NCBI RefSeq assembly: GCF_000003605.2
Contig: NW_003114465.1
Coordinates: 207,771-240,960 of the forward strand
Direction of reading: 5' to 3'
Length of the DNA stretch: 33,190 bases
Source of the DNA: Saccoglossus kowalevskii
Lineage: Eukaryota > Hemichordata > Enteropneusta > Harrimaniidae
Made by a program: the position numbers and the translations under genes. Position 1 is the stretch's first letter. The number at the start of each line of letters is the position of its first letter. Below the pieces are notes generated by a model, which saw nothing but the letters and a program-made list of their open reading frames with translations, ran no database searches and was not told the origin of the DNA. Below are positions 1-9,482 of the stretch, piece by piece.

Positions 1-317
1 ATTTTAATCAGTACTTTGTGATCCAAATTAGCAAAATCTTAAGGGCTGCCCTTGTTGCGCAGCATGTATCAGTCATGACGTCACATTGTACATTGTATCA
101 CCATAGGTGGCGACCTGAGTTACTGAGGCAGGTATTTTCAGAGGTCAGGGTTCTTCTCATTTTCATTGGCCTTTTTGTCTGCAGTTGATAAATTTTGCAA
201 TTTTGTCTAAATTCACTGTGGTCCTCATGCAGTACAGGATTGCTTTGACCTCTGCTATACAATCATTTATTAGCTCCGCTGTCAACTTTGTCGAGCGAAG
301 CTTATATGATAAGCTAC
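1..317. other. Intergenic, no gene seen
   Basis: No coding potential recognised on either strand. Around 270-285 there is a short motif (agctccgctgt) whose reverse complement (acagcggagct) recurs near 28427. Both lie beside blocks of the 157-bp repeat family, so this stretch is probably the flank of that repetitive element. Confidence 0.4.
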
Positions 318-665
318 AAGTCTAAATGCTTTGATACTTGGTGTATATGTACCTTGGGTAGACCTCTCTTAGGTTTGTTCATTTCATGATGATATCTTTA
401 ATTCTCTAATTTTGGTGAATATTTTTGTCATTTTTGATAAAAAGTAATATTTTCGACTTCTTGTTAAAAACCGTAAGTCTAATTGCTTTGATATTACATA
501 TATGGGTACTACATGTGGACCTCTCTCAGATTTGTTCATTTTCTAATGATATCTTTAATTTTCTAATTTTGATGATTATTTTTGTCATTTTTTGTGAAAA
601 GTGATATTTTTGAATTCTTGTTGAAAACAGCAAGTCCCATTGCTTTGATATTACATATAAAAATA
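318..665 (+). repeat. 157-bp tandem repeat (2 full units plus a partial)
   Basis: Units start at 318, 475 and 632, marked by aagtct/aagtcc followed by a 'ttgctttgat' type core, giving an exact 157-bp period. The units are diverged by substitutions, and each ends in a T-rich tract followed by 'cttgttaaaaac' or a variant of it. The third unit is cut after about 30 bp. A related block lies at 28110-28400, so this is a dispersed family and not only a local tandem. Confidence 0.8.
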
Positions 666-1139
666 TACTAGCAATTTTCTATTAATGGTTTATTCAAGTG
701 GGCAAAATATAATGTACAGAAAGATTGCCCGTAGAGTATCGCTACACTGAAAAGTAAGCAACCGACAGCCTGTATAAAAGGGGGGCTGTGATTGGCTGTT
801 ACTTACGCGAGATTTGAACGGGACTTATATTGGCGTCGGATCAGATGTAGGTAGGGCAGAATTAAAAAAAAATCAAAGTAAAATAATAAAATAAAAGGGC
901 ATTAATAACAAAAGTAATAAAAAATAAAATTAAAATAAGTTCATAGCCAAAATAATTAAAGCCCGTACACTACATCAGATTTTAATCAGATTGGTACCAT
1001 GGTGTGCTTATTGTGTGCGAGTGCTCGAACGTGACTTTCGTGTATGAACAATAATAACTCCCCGAACCTGTGACAACAATAATATATTGTTACAGTAGGG
1101 AAAGGTCTCCAAGTGACATCTTTATTCAGAGGGAATAGG
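666..1139. other. Non-coding stretch with an isolated TATA-like box
   Basis: No gene recognised. A TATAAAAG match lies at 772-779, followed by an inverted CCAAT (attgg) near 790. It looks like a plus-strand core promoter, but no downstream exon can be supported, so it may be chance. The 860-950 segment is A-rich and low in complexity. Confidence 0.3.
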
Positions 1140-1950
1140 AAATATGGCACCTCCTATAATATTGTTATTGGTCTCGTTGTTATCCTTGAAAAATGTACAT
1201 AGAACGCTCTGGGTAATAAGAGGAAGCATGTACCGTATTTGTAATGCTATGCGTTAGATTCCACTTCATTGCGTAATAAGAAATGGCAAACTGAAAGAAT
1301 ATTGTAACTCTGAATAGTTGCTTAAAAATAATGCAACAGTTGGAGCTAAAACTAGACTCAAATACATACCAATTGATGCTGTGCTGTTTAGGACATCGGA
1401 TGCAGTTCTCGTCAAAACATGAATAAATATTTGATCCCCAGGCCTATAATGTGTACACCGACTGGTGCGTCTGATATTCGTGTTAATCCATTGATAATCA
1501 TACGGACGGGAATAATTTATCACCAGTCTGTTCGATTTGTATGCAGGTGTATAGAACATGTTACAATTAACTTACATTGTGGCTAACTATTTAACTGTCT
1601 AAAAGAGTTAGCTAATAGAAAATGTGTTGTTCCATGATAGCGCTATTGATAATCTAGTTACACAGGTTTGTCATTGTTAAAGTAAGAAAGGACAAACACT
1701 ACTGACCAAATTATAGCTGCATCAATATTCTGTATTAGCAGAGGCGAATGACTGTATCGACAGGACTACGCATGATAGTACCGTTTCGTAAAATATGTAA
1801 ATGGATGGTTTTGTCATGGAGATATTTCTGGTAATGCACAAGTTCTAAACTTATAATGTATTAACTAGTATACAACAATAAACACTGAATGGCTTACCAA
1901 TAAGCCCAAACACTGAAAGAGTAGATTGTGGGTTATTTATAGTCTGCAAA
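1140..1950 (-). repeat. Inverted segmental duplicate, copy 1
   Basis: Read on the minus strand, this segment aligns along its length with the plus strand at about 19541-20440. Shared anchors, in order on the minus strand, include acccacaatc, gtaagcca, tactagttaat, agaaatatctccat, atcatggaacaaca, ggattaacacgaatatc, aaatatttattcatgtttt, gatgtcctaaacagcacagc and caaggataacaa. Indels are frequent, so the duplication is old. It abuts the DIRS-like relic on its right side. It could be a duplicated gene piece or an unrecognised mobile element. Confidence 0.75.
1370..1559 (-). CDS. Candidate exon inside the inverted duplicate (unknown protein)
   Basis: On the minus strand an open frame runs from an ATG at 1559 to a consensus donor: the exon would end at 1370, followed by GTATGT. 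It encodes about 63 residues including YRPGDQIFIHVLTRTAS and DVLNSTASI. The second copy, at 20001-20207 on the plus strand, keeps the same junction with GTAAGT but has stops and frameshifts in the body. In both copies a ctttcag/tttcag acceptor-like site follows 66-79 bp later, which would make a very short intron. I do not recognise the protein. Conservation of the donor in both copies is the main argument that this was once an exon; the lack of convincing flanking exons argues against a working gene. Confidence 0.3.
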
Positions 1951-1989
1951 ATCCTTGGCTTACGGGAGTCACTCAAGATCAATGATTTC

Positions 1990-2351
1990 AAGCCCCTGGT
2001 CCAACGAACAGCTTCTGGAGAATGATCCAACACTGTCTATTGCCTTCCAGGATTACACTCTTTTGTTGTTGCTTGCATTCTTTGGAGCAAATATTGGTGC
2101 CGCAAGTGTTATTTCACTGTGACAATTCAACAGTGGTGAACATTGTCAATAAGGGGCATTCAAAGTCACCAGCTATAATAAAACTCGTGTGCCGTCTAGT
2201 CATTCTAGCAGCCACCGATAGCTTCACTTTCCAGGCAGAACATATACCTGGGTCCTTTAACACTATTGCTGATTCTCTATCACGTTTACAGGTTCGACGT
2301 TTCCGGAAAGTAACCCGATTTGCACAAGAACAGCCGTACCCATTACCTTGA
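1990..2351 (+). pseudogene. DIRS-like RNase H domain relic
   Basis: The open frame at 2022-2351 contains FHCDNSTVVNIVNKG, then SKSPAIIKLVCRLVIL, then EHIPGSFNTIADSLSRLQ. CDN carries a catalytic Asp of RNase H, and HIPG...ADSLSR is the typical C-terminal end of the domain in DIRS and related retroelements. Residues just upstream, from about 1990, fit the start of the domain only in another frame, with a stop, so the domain is broken near its N-terminus. The ATG at 2022 is incidental, not a real start. No function is expected today. Confidence 0.8.
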
Positions 2352-2384
2352 GATATAATGTTCAGTTAAATGATGCTATTTCAC

Positions 2385-2806
2385 ACTTCCAGGATGCTTC
2401 CCTCAGCACAAGGAAAGCCCAGTCCTAAGTGACAGGAGTACGTGCGTGGCCTCGCTTTGCTGGTCTCTTTGAGTTACCGTGTACTGCAGCGTCCTATCCA
2501 GATATTTCAGAGGACACCATAATTTACTTCACAGCTCACTGTGCTTTCAGCCTGCGATTAAAACTTTCTATGGATAAAGTTTACCTCGCTTCTATTCGAA
2601 ATCTCCACATTCGGGGAGGCTATGGAAACCCCATGATCACATCCGAGGGTTTGGAGTTCGCTTGTCTCTCCCATATGTTGAGACGGATTCACCGGATACA
2701 CGAGTTCTTCATCTCGTCCACGGTTGCACATAAGCTGCTACAACTGCTGCAACAAGTCAAATCCCGACCATCTTATGTCTGCTACATTCGCACACCTAGT
2801 TTTTAA
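2385..2806 (+). pseudogene. DIRS-like tyrosine recombinase, N-terminal relic
   Basis: From about 2395 the frame reads SLSTRKAQS, an in-frame TAA at 2426-2428, then continues through SEDTIIYFTAHCAFSLRL, KVYLASIRNLHIRGGYGNP and LRRIHRIH. This matches the SAM-like core-binding domain of tyrosine recombinases in DIRS elements. Near 2724 homology shifts frame to a segment with NPDHLMSATFAHLVF, corresponding to the start of the catalytic domain. The Arg-His-Arg-Tyr catalytic residues are not present. It lies about 40 bp after the RNase H relic, in the same order as in intact elements. Confidence 0.75.
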
Positions 2807-2815
2807 GAGAAACCT

Positions 2816-5373
2816 TTATTGTCTTAGCATCCACATAGAACCGCTGTTCGCACCATTGTCAACAGCATCATGGGCCACACATGGCTGTCTCACAGACCCG
2901 AGGCACTTCCCTCCACCTGTGTTTCAGTTTCATGTCGCCCAAACATTGTCCCTCTCCCCCAGGCCGCACATAGCTGTCCCACAGGTCGCGAGGCATACTA
3001 CCTTCCCCTATGTTGCTGAGTTCATGTCCATGGGCCGTGAGATGTTCACAGTTTAGTTATCTCAAGTTATTCTTGAGCAGACCACGCATACCGTGAACAT
3101 CAGTTCCATCTGCACCACTCCTTGGTCTGTTAAAGTTTGAGTCACCCTTTATTTATCAGGTCTCTTTATTTTTATTTTCATGGTCTGCTCCACTAGCAGC
3201 CCGTGTTCTCTCGTTTGGGCATTGGATTTCATTCCGACCCCCATAGCAAGGTTGGGCGGCCTCATGCAAGTCCCCCTTCTTTTGGTCTTGAAATACATCG
3301 CTCACTTGCTGTCTCAGTGGATAGAAGTGGCACCCCTGCCAAAGTTTATTGAATTGTATTTTATTAAATCTGTAATTATATTAGTTTGTAGTAGTTGTTT
3401 GTGATTGTAAGCTGTTATTTTCAATAATTAATGTTTCTCTACCTTTTTGTGTGTTTTTACAAATTGCTTACTTGTGGCTGCACAAGTGTGAGTTTTTAAG
3501 AACAAGTAACCCTTGAGCTTGGTACAATTTTATGATTCAGGATGTTCTGCTCTCAGCCAATCACAGCCAGTTTATTTCCAGCAATCAGCTTGCATCCTTG
3601 TTCATCAATCAGCTTCATTTCGCCAGCCAATCATAGCCAGCTTCTAAACACGTACCGTAGCGTCTCTACTTCTTTTGTTCAGCAGTTTCATTCATTGTCT
3701 TTTACGCGCCACCACTCAAGCATTGTTTTCTCTTTGCTCGTCATCCCACGATAATCCCCTTCTTCCCCCTTTTCTTGTTTGGCCTCCTTCTTCCTATCAG
3801 TCTGGGCAATGGATTTCATCGTAAAATGTGTGATACCACTGGTAAATTTTACTCTATTGTTTGCAAGGCGGGATTCAGAAGACGAGCTCTATTTACCATT
3901 CTTAAAAAACGATGAAGAACCAGAATATAAGAACACTAATATGTACAGAGAACAAAATGTTATGTGCATTACATGCATAGTTTCTTTAACCTAACGATGT
4001 AAATGTATCTAAATGGCCCAGGTTATGTTATCAGAGTCACCCAACTAAAAACAAAAACATCTATGTCAAATCTAACCCTGACCTAAAATTGCTTGAATTG
4101 ATTGTGTAGTGGGATTGGATATTAGCTTCCATAAATTTCCACCTACAGCCATTGGCGCGAAATATCACCATGTTTGCACCTACAAGAAGACTGCTAAGCG
4201 ATATTATTCGTCTCCCAGACATCACATATAGGGAGTGTATTTATACCCTGCCCAATAGTAAATTTTCAAATAATAAATACGTCTACCCATATACTCGTAA
4301 TCATGTCTTATTTAATATATTGTACGGTCCTAAAGAACGGGCCACTACAATTAAAATGTGTATTATTAAAACAATCATAAACGTTCAGCCACTACAGAAG
4401 CTGTTTTGCTTATAACCATTCTCCTGTAACATTGTCTGTGTCTGTGCGCACATCTGAAAGATAAGAAAAAGATGCGTGAATTGTAAATGACATACGATTG
4501 TTACAAGGTGATCGATGGCGAAGTGGAAATAATATAATAAACCGTAGATCATTAAACAAAAGTTCATAATCACAGAACAACTACAACCAATTGAAAATAC
4601 ATAATCATTTATACATCACAAAAAAACATTATCAAATCAGTGAAAAATATATTGATGTCATCTTAGATTATCTGTGTGACAGCGTTATCTTATTATAAAA
4701 ACTCTTGATGTGAACAAAAAAGACGATGCTATTTTAACTCGTATGTACCAAAGGTGTAGACAATTTATGACGGTGAAATTAAAACCATCTCCTCTGTCGC
4801 ACAGACTGGTACGAAGCAGGCTCTTACAGCTGAATTCAAGACACGGATCTAAGTATAAAGCAGAACAATAACAAATGTGCGTCCACATATATTCGAAATG
4901 CGCGGTTACCGTGCAATAAATTTAAATTAATTTGTGTGTGAGTGAGTGTGGCGATATGTTGATTCAAAAAGATAAATCATTACACTTGTTTATCACTCGG
5001 TGATATGAATACACCAATGCTCACAAGGTGTTATGCTGCTGATGTATATGTGTATATATATATATATATAATGATTGTATAAATAATGTATGGCATAAAC
5101 AGAAATTGTAAAGCACGGTTTCAAGTCATTCAGCCAAAAAGTGGTGCAACATGTATAAACATAAAGCCAAGAATTGGTGTCAGTAAGTACATTCTACTCT
5201 AGACTTAATGTATATAATCAAATTAGAAACTGAAAAACAACCTATTTAATGGTCTAAAAATGTATGTGGAAATGTGTACCCCTCATGGTTCGGTAGAGTG
5301 CGAGAGGGGGTATTGCTGTTACAGTACAGAAAATAAACAATCAACGAATGTACTGCAATTTGTATGCAGTCAC
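2816..5373. other. Long stretch without a recognised gene
   Basis: The first part (2816-3800) is richer in C and T and may contain the degraded 3' part of the DIRS element. Phrases recur in it: tgggcattggatttcat near 3217 and tgggcaatggatttcat near 3803, plus several copies of 'cagccaatca' and 'aatcagct' at 3553-3655. Open frames at 3180-3404, 3542-3754 and 4152-4415 resemble no family I know. A (TA)n run sits at 5052-5070. The rest is AT-rich with no visible signal. Confidence 0.4.
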
Positions 5374-5834
5374 TGTTCACCAGTCTTGTTCCTCCAGTGC
5401 ATTGCTAAATATGGACCACCATCACATATTCAATTTATTTGGTTCTCAACAAATGTAGTTCTTTTTAGCGCCAGACACTGATTCCCGTCAGCGACATTTA
5501 GAAAAACTACCCCATTCGCTTGTTATTGAATGTTTTTGAATCTTTGGAAGGTGTATATCAGAGAGTGAAACATGCATGTTTTTTATGGTCATGTACGTTT
5601 CTCTCAAGTTTGCAGACAAACATCCACCAGTAAATATAACTTTGTCAACCCATTGATTACACACCTCTCGAAACTTATCAACACTGATCAAGTTCACAGT
5701 TTTTCTCATTTTATATTCTTGAACTGTTTCATAAAATTTACCCGCTGTCCAATGGTTAAAGAAAAACATTTCTACGAGTTAGGTTTTCTTGAATCGCGCA
5801 TTTTATAGCTCATCTTGAAAGCTTTGTATTGACA
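5374..5834 (-). pseudogene. O-fucosyltransferase-like pseudogene (exon 3 relic)
   Basis: On the minus strand this is a degraded copy of exon 3 of the gene at 25085-32087. Shared blocks in order: CQYKAF (vs CQYQSF); AIKCAIQENLT in a second frame (vs AMKYALKENLT); FFFNHWTAG (vs FFINHWTAG); VDKVIFTGGC (vs VDKVIFPGSC); SLSDIHLPK (vs SLYDIRLPT); DGNQCLAL; then ICDGGPYLAMHWRNKTGE (vs ICDGEPYVAMQWRNRSGE). It has at least three frameshifts, an in-frame TGA before ICDGG, and a deletion of roughly 30-35 residues. Its 3' edge falls exactly where the intact gene has its splice donor (GTGACT here, GTGAGT there), so it arose by genomic duplication, not from a spliced mRNA. No copies of exons 1, 2, 4 or 5 were found nearby. 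Confidence 0.85.
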
Positions 5835-5907
5835 TATTGAAACATAACAATAATGCCTCTAAGTAATATTTGAGAAAGATAGAGCAAAGTAGAGCGTGTG
5901 ATGTTTT

Positions 5908-6042
5908 TTAAATATAATCAATTAGCGCCGATGTTGCTTTGACAATGTCTTTCTTGACAGTCACTTCACGGCGTGTTGATTCGTTGTCAAATTCACTCAA
6001 TACAGCCTCAAGTGTGACTGGGGTTACTTTGTGAACAACCAT
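5908..6042 (-). CDS. Small 44-codon ORF or terminal exon, unknown
   Basis: On the minus strand an ATG at 6042 opens a 44-residue frame ending in TAA at 5908-5910. Its composition is protein-like and charged: TLEAVLSEFDNESTRRE, then VTVKKDIVKATSALIDYI. An in-frame TAA lies just before the ATG, so either the ATG is the start or the frame is a terminal exon entered at an acceptor such as the ccccag near 6020. It lies about 75 bp upstream, on the same strand, of the O-fucosyltransferase pseudogene but resembles none of that gene's exons. I do not recognise it. It could equally be a fragment of a mobile-element gene. Confidence 0.3.
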   Translation of the reverse strand: MVVHKVTPVTLEAVLSEFDNESTRREVTVKKDIVKATSALIDYI

Positions 6043-7110
6043 TTATTTGCAACACGTGGTAAAATATTGTCTCTGTGAAAATAATGTCATCACAAGTGAA
6101 GCTCCAAAGACCATGAACATACTCTCTTGCATTCTGATTTGTTTTCATTATATTAAGAATTGCCCTCGAGCTGTTTAACATATGCTGCTTGTTTGTTACA
6201 GAATGACCATTTAATTAAAATAATACTGATATAATACTGACAATTACATCTCCTGTTTAAGCCCGGTCTTTACACTGTAAGTACACATAACTAATTAATA
6301 TAGCTATGTAACATGTTGCTGTCTCTTTTTCACACAATAAATATAATATAAGAATTATCAGCTGTCGCACACATTACACTAAGGAAAATCGACCACGTTG
6401 GTCCACCGGGATCTAATGTTCCAATATAATAAATATGCAAAGCAAACAACACATGTGTCGAAGGTAACATCTGTCATGTAATGTCGTTAAACAATAGCAG
6501 TAATATGTAGTGACATGGTGAGCTGAACCAATGTGTAAGCAAATGTGTTTGAACTGATAGACAAATAATAAACCATACCATGAAATGACAGAACATGTAG
6601 ATGATAGCCACACAAGCAATGCATAAGATGCATTTTTCTCATTTAATCATTTGGTTGTAAATTATGAATTTATTTTCAGTCATAGGCGTCACGCAACTCT
6701 ATTTTACTATTTTTAATAATAATAATTCACAACACATGCAAGGCAATTAGATTGGCAAATTTTATACAAACTAAAGTATCTTGTCAGAATCTTACGAGAG
6801 AGTCGCATTATCATGGACATGATAACATGCATCACATGAATAGTTGTATATTGTCTCCTCTTTACCGTGATACTTCAAAAAAAAAAAAAAACATTCATAA
6901 TTTTGGTCAACAAAAGCACATGTAAAACATTTTATGGTTCCAAGTGGGTATTCTAGTAGTCAAGGGTCATGTTCAAGGAGTGAACACTGTCCCTACCCCG
7001 GCTCTGGTGCTTGATGTCATTTAACGCTAGGAACTAAAGGTACAATGATATACATTTTCAAACCTGCTCTTTAGCCATGTCTCGACCAGGGCGCCCACAA
7101 TTATAAGATG
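6043..7110. other. AT-rich stretch, no gene seen
   Basis: No coding region recognised on either strand. An A15 homopolymer lies at 6877-6891. Short open frames such as the minus-strand one at 6413-6619 have no recognisable motifs. Confidence 0.45.
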
Positions 7111-7174
7111 ACGGGCTTTACTAAAAATATTTCTATCTAAGTCAAGATGGTGGTTCCCGCTATCAGCCAACACG

Positions 7175-7300
7175 ATGAAACCCATCACGAAAGAATTGTT
7201 ACAGGACATTGACCGAAAAGTAAAAAAGATTTTTAACTCAATAGAGTCGATAGTTAATAAACAAAAGAAGATTGCTGAGAGTTTCAAAGGTGGAGAGTAA
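7175..7300 (+). CDS. Candidate small coiled-coil ORF or exon upstream of the helicase
   Basis: An ATG at 7175 starts a 41-residue frame rich in Lys, Glu and Ile (MKPITKELLQDIDRKVKKIF, then NSIESIVNKQKKIAES), which has coiled-coil character. The frame is open upstream to about 7111. A consensus donor (GTAAGT) begins at 7297, inside the last sense codon, so it may be an exon ending at 7296. It lies about 200 bp before the helicase on the same strand. Whether it is a lost 5' exon of that gene, part of another element or chance is unclear. The antisense open frame here is longer but lacks protein-like composition. Confidence 0.25.
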   Translation: MKPITKELLQDIDRKVKKIFNSIESIVNKQKKIAESFKGGE

Positions 7301-7494
7301 GTACATGGAATTTGAAAAAAAATCTTTTGAACAAAAAAGGTGAGTGTTCCGGCAAAGCACTGCACTATTACCTTGAAGTCTTTCATCAGAACTGTGTGTA
7401 TGTGACAGTGCCCTCACAGTTTAGAATCAGTTTATCAACAGCCAATTAGATTGCTTCTTTTGTCAACGCGCTTGGGAAAACTTTCAAAACAAAT

Positions 7495-9420
7495 ATGACT
7501 GCGCACAATGGAAGCTGCGTTGGCTTCGATGTCGAGGCAATGCAGCGACGATATCCAGACATCAAACAACTTGCAGACATTCAGACCAACGCTATTCAAG
7601 CTTTACTTAGTTCTGACAAAGATGTGTTCGTTGTAAGTCGCACTGGAAGTGGTAAATCGTTATGCTTTACCAGCTTTGCGAGCATCGAGCGTGGTGATAG
7701 TGTTGTCACCACTGCTGAGTATTGTGGAGGAGCAGGTGTTATACCTCAGAGCCCATGATGTAACTGCAACATACATTGGAAGTAATGAAACCGAAGATGA
7801 AGACATCAGGAATGCAAAATTTCAAGTGCTTTTTGGCAGTCCAGAAATGATAATTGGCAATGAAAAATAGAGAAAGATGTGGAAGTCAGACGTCTACCAA
7901 ACCAGAGTGCTTGCCATTGTAGTTGATGAAGCCCACACAGTAACATTGTGGTTGGTATTTTTTTTAACCATGTGTATGTCAATATTGAGTTTCAATTTAT
8001 AAAAGCCTGTATTTTGCCTTATATCACGAAAATAAGCAATCACTGGCTATTCATTATTAACCCTTACCCTGCCAGTTCAATACACTCATACCACAGGAAA
8101 CCCAGGAACTATGATCAACTGTATGCACTCCCTATGAGCGAAGGGGGGGGGGGGTATCGGCTGGTATCCACATCATAGTTCCTGGGTTCCCTGTGCTTTT
8201 ACATTGACTTGACCAGATAACAAAAAAAATACTAAACACAATTCTAGACCCACTGTAAAACCATTAATTTTCACCGACATTTAATTTCACTATTTTGACA
8301 TTTCGAACAATTTTACTGGGTTTTAAGTTCTCTTGGCAGTGAAATTTCTATTGTTATTTTACATTTGCACGTGTAGTACATTTACCGGATTTCCGTTATC
8401 AGCAAAGATAGCTAAATAAAAACATGAAGGTAGAATGTTAAGGGGGTCGAGTGAATAAAATTCTGTGAGGTGATTGTGAACTAAGAACACAAAATAATAA
8501 CCATAATGCATTACAAATATATTTTTATTTATTGTAGGGGTGAAGATGGTCCAGGTGAGAAAGCTTTTCGTGAATATTTTTCCAGAATTGGTGAACCGTG
8601 TTCACTTTTGACAGCTTCATCGATGGCTCTTACTAAAACAGCTAGTTCTTCCAAGAGAAAGAAAATCATGACAGGGTTTAATACGATAAATACAAGGACA
8701 TTAATGTTGGTAGAAAGTCCAGACAGACCTAATATCAAATTAGGAGTCTTACGAAATGAAAAAGGACAGAGAACCATATTGCTGAAACATTTGAATGGTT
8801 GTTAGAAAAGGAAAATATGAAAAGGTACATCATTTTTGCAAGTGCATACAGGACTGCAGGAATCCACTGGTAGAATGTATAATATGTTTCACAGCAAGAC
8901 CCCCAATGCAATTAAACAACTAATAAAGAAAGATAAAAGTATTGATTTGCACTAATGCTGCTGGAATGGAGGGTGAACTTTCACAATGTCCATAATATTA
9001 TTCACTATGGTCCACCCAGAGAGCTGGACACTTTTCTGCAACAAATAGGGAGAGGAGGTAGAGATGGCAAGCAGTCGCAACAACTGTTAAACTACAATAA
9101 AACTCGTATTAGAAAGATAGATCTTGATATGTTATCATACATTTGTAACCACACAGAATGTCGAAGAAAAATCCTCCTTCAAAACTATAATGTAACGTGT
9201 ACCGGTAGTAGTGATGCAATTACTCATAACCATTGTTGTTGTGACATTTGTGAGCAAAGTTGTACACGTGAGCAAGAAGTATGCCAAATGCAACATGTTT
9301 ATTATAAAGAAACCAGGAGGATCCCATCATCACATGTTAGAAATGTGACAACTGAACATCAGCACTTGATGCTTATAGTGTCAATAAATCTTGATGTGTG
9401 TGATGAATCATTTATCGTAC
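7495..9420 (+). pseudogene. RecQ-type DNA helicase pseudogene
   Basis: RecQ helicases are ATP-dependent 3'-5' DNA unwinding enzymes. Visible motifs in order: DIQTNAIQALL (RecQ motif 0-like), SRTGSGKS (Walker A, residues 48-55), VIVLSPLLSIVEEQV (Ia), VVDEAHTVTLW (DEAH box), ALTKTASSS (motif III, normally ALTATA), CTNAAGM (motif V region), FLQQIGRGGRDGKQSQ (motif VI), then a Cys cluster (TECRRK, CCCDICEQSC) matching the RecQ zinc-binding region. The ATG at 7495 lies just before the homology. Damage: frameshift near 7665; TAG at 7868-7870 where Trp is expected (GNEK*RKMWK); further frameshifts near 8775, 8850 and 8945. The GT-AG intron 7951-8537 restores LWGEDGPGEKAFREYF across the junction. Many invertebrate genomes hold multicopy, short RecQ-like genes with a transposon-like distribution; this appears to be one of them, now dead. 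Confidence 0.85.
8092..8195. repeat. Short foldback (hairpin) element in the helicase intron
   Basis: A 24-bp arm at 8092-8115 (cacaggaaacccaggaac...) pairs with 8172-8195 (...gttcctgggttccctgtg) with one mismatch, around a 56-bp loop that contains a G12 run at 8143-8154. It lies wholly inside the intron 7951-8537. It looks like a small dispersed palindromic element. No target-site duplication was resolved. Confidence 0.75.
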
Positions 9421-9482
9421 CTTCTGAGGCGTCACATGGTTTTTCAGAGTTTGTTATTATTATTATCGCATATTATTATTGA

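Larger units (their letters stand above)
1960..2815 (+). mobile_element. DIRS-like tyrosine-recombinase retrotransposon fragment
   Basis: This is the remnant of a DIRS-type retroelement, a class that integrates with a tyrosine recombinase instead of a DDE integrase. An RNase H-like segment is followed directly by the N-terminal part of a tyrosine recombinase, the order seen in DIRS elements. The reverse transcriptase upstream and the catalytic half of the recombinase downstream are missing, and the frame is broken several times. The left edge abuts the inverted duplicate ending near 1950. No terminal repeat could be defined on either side. Confidence 0.75.

Noticed and set aside
4685-4888. 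67-residue minus-strand frame and an opposing plus-strand frame (about 4680-4870) with basic composition
   Set aside because: The plus frame (VNKKDDAILTRMYQRCRQF) looks slightly protein-like and has an AG before it, but I found no family match, no start and no donor, so I did not call it.
7027-7386. 119-residue open frame on the minus strand
   Set aside because: No domain or family resemblance. It is antisense to the more protein-like small plus-strand frame at 7175-7300, and length alone is weak evidence in this AT-rich DNA.
8529-8777. 82-residue minus-strand frame across helicase exon 2
   Set aside because: It is the antisense shadow of the RecQ-like coding sequence, whose plus-strand motifs are clear.
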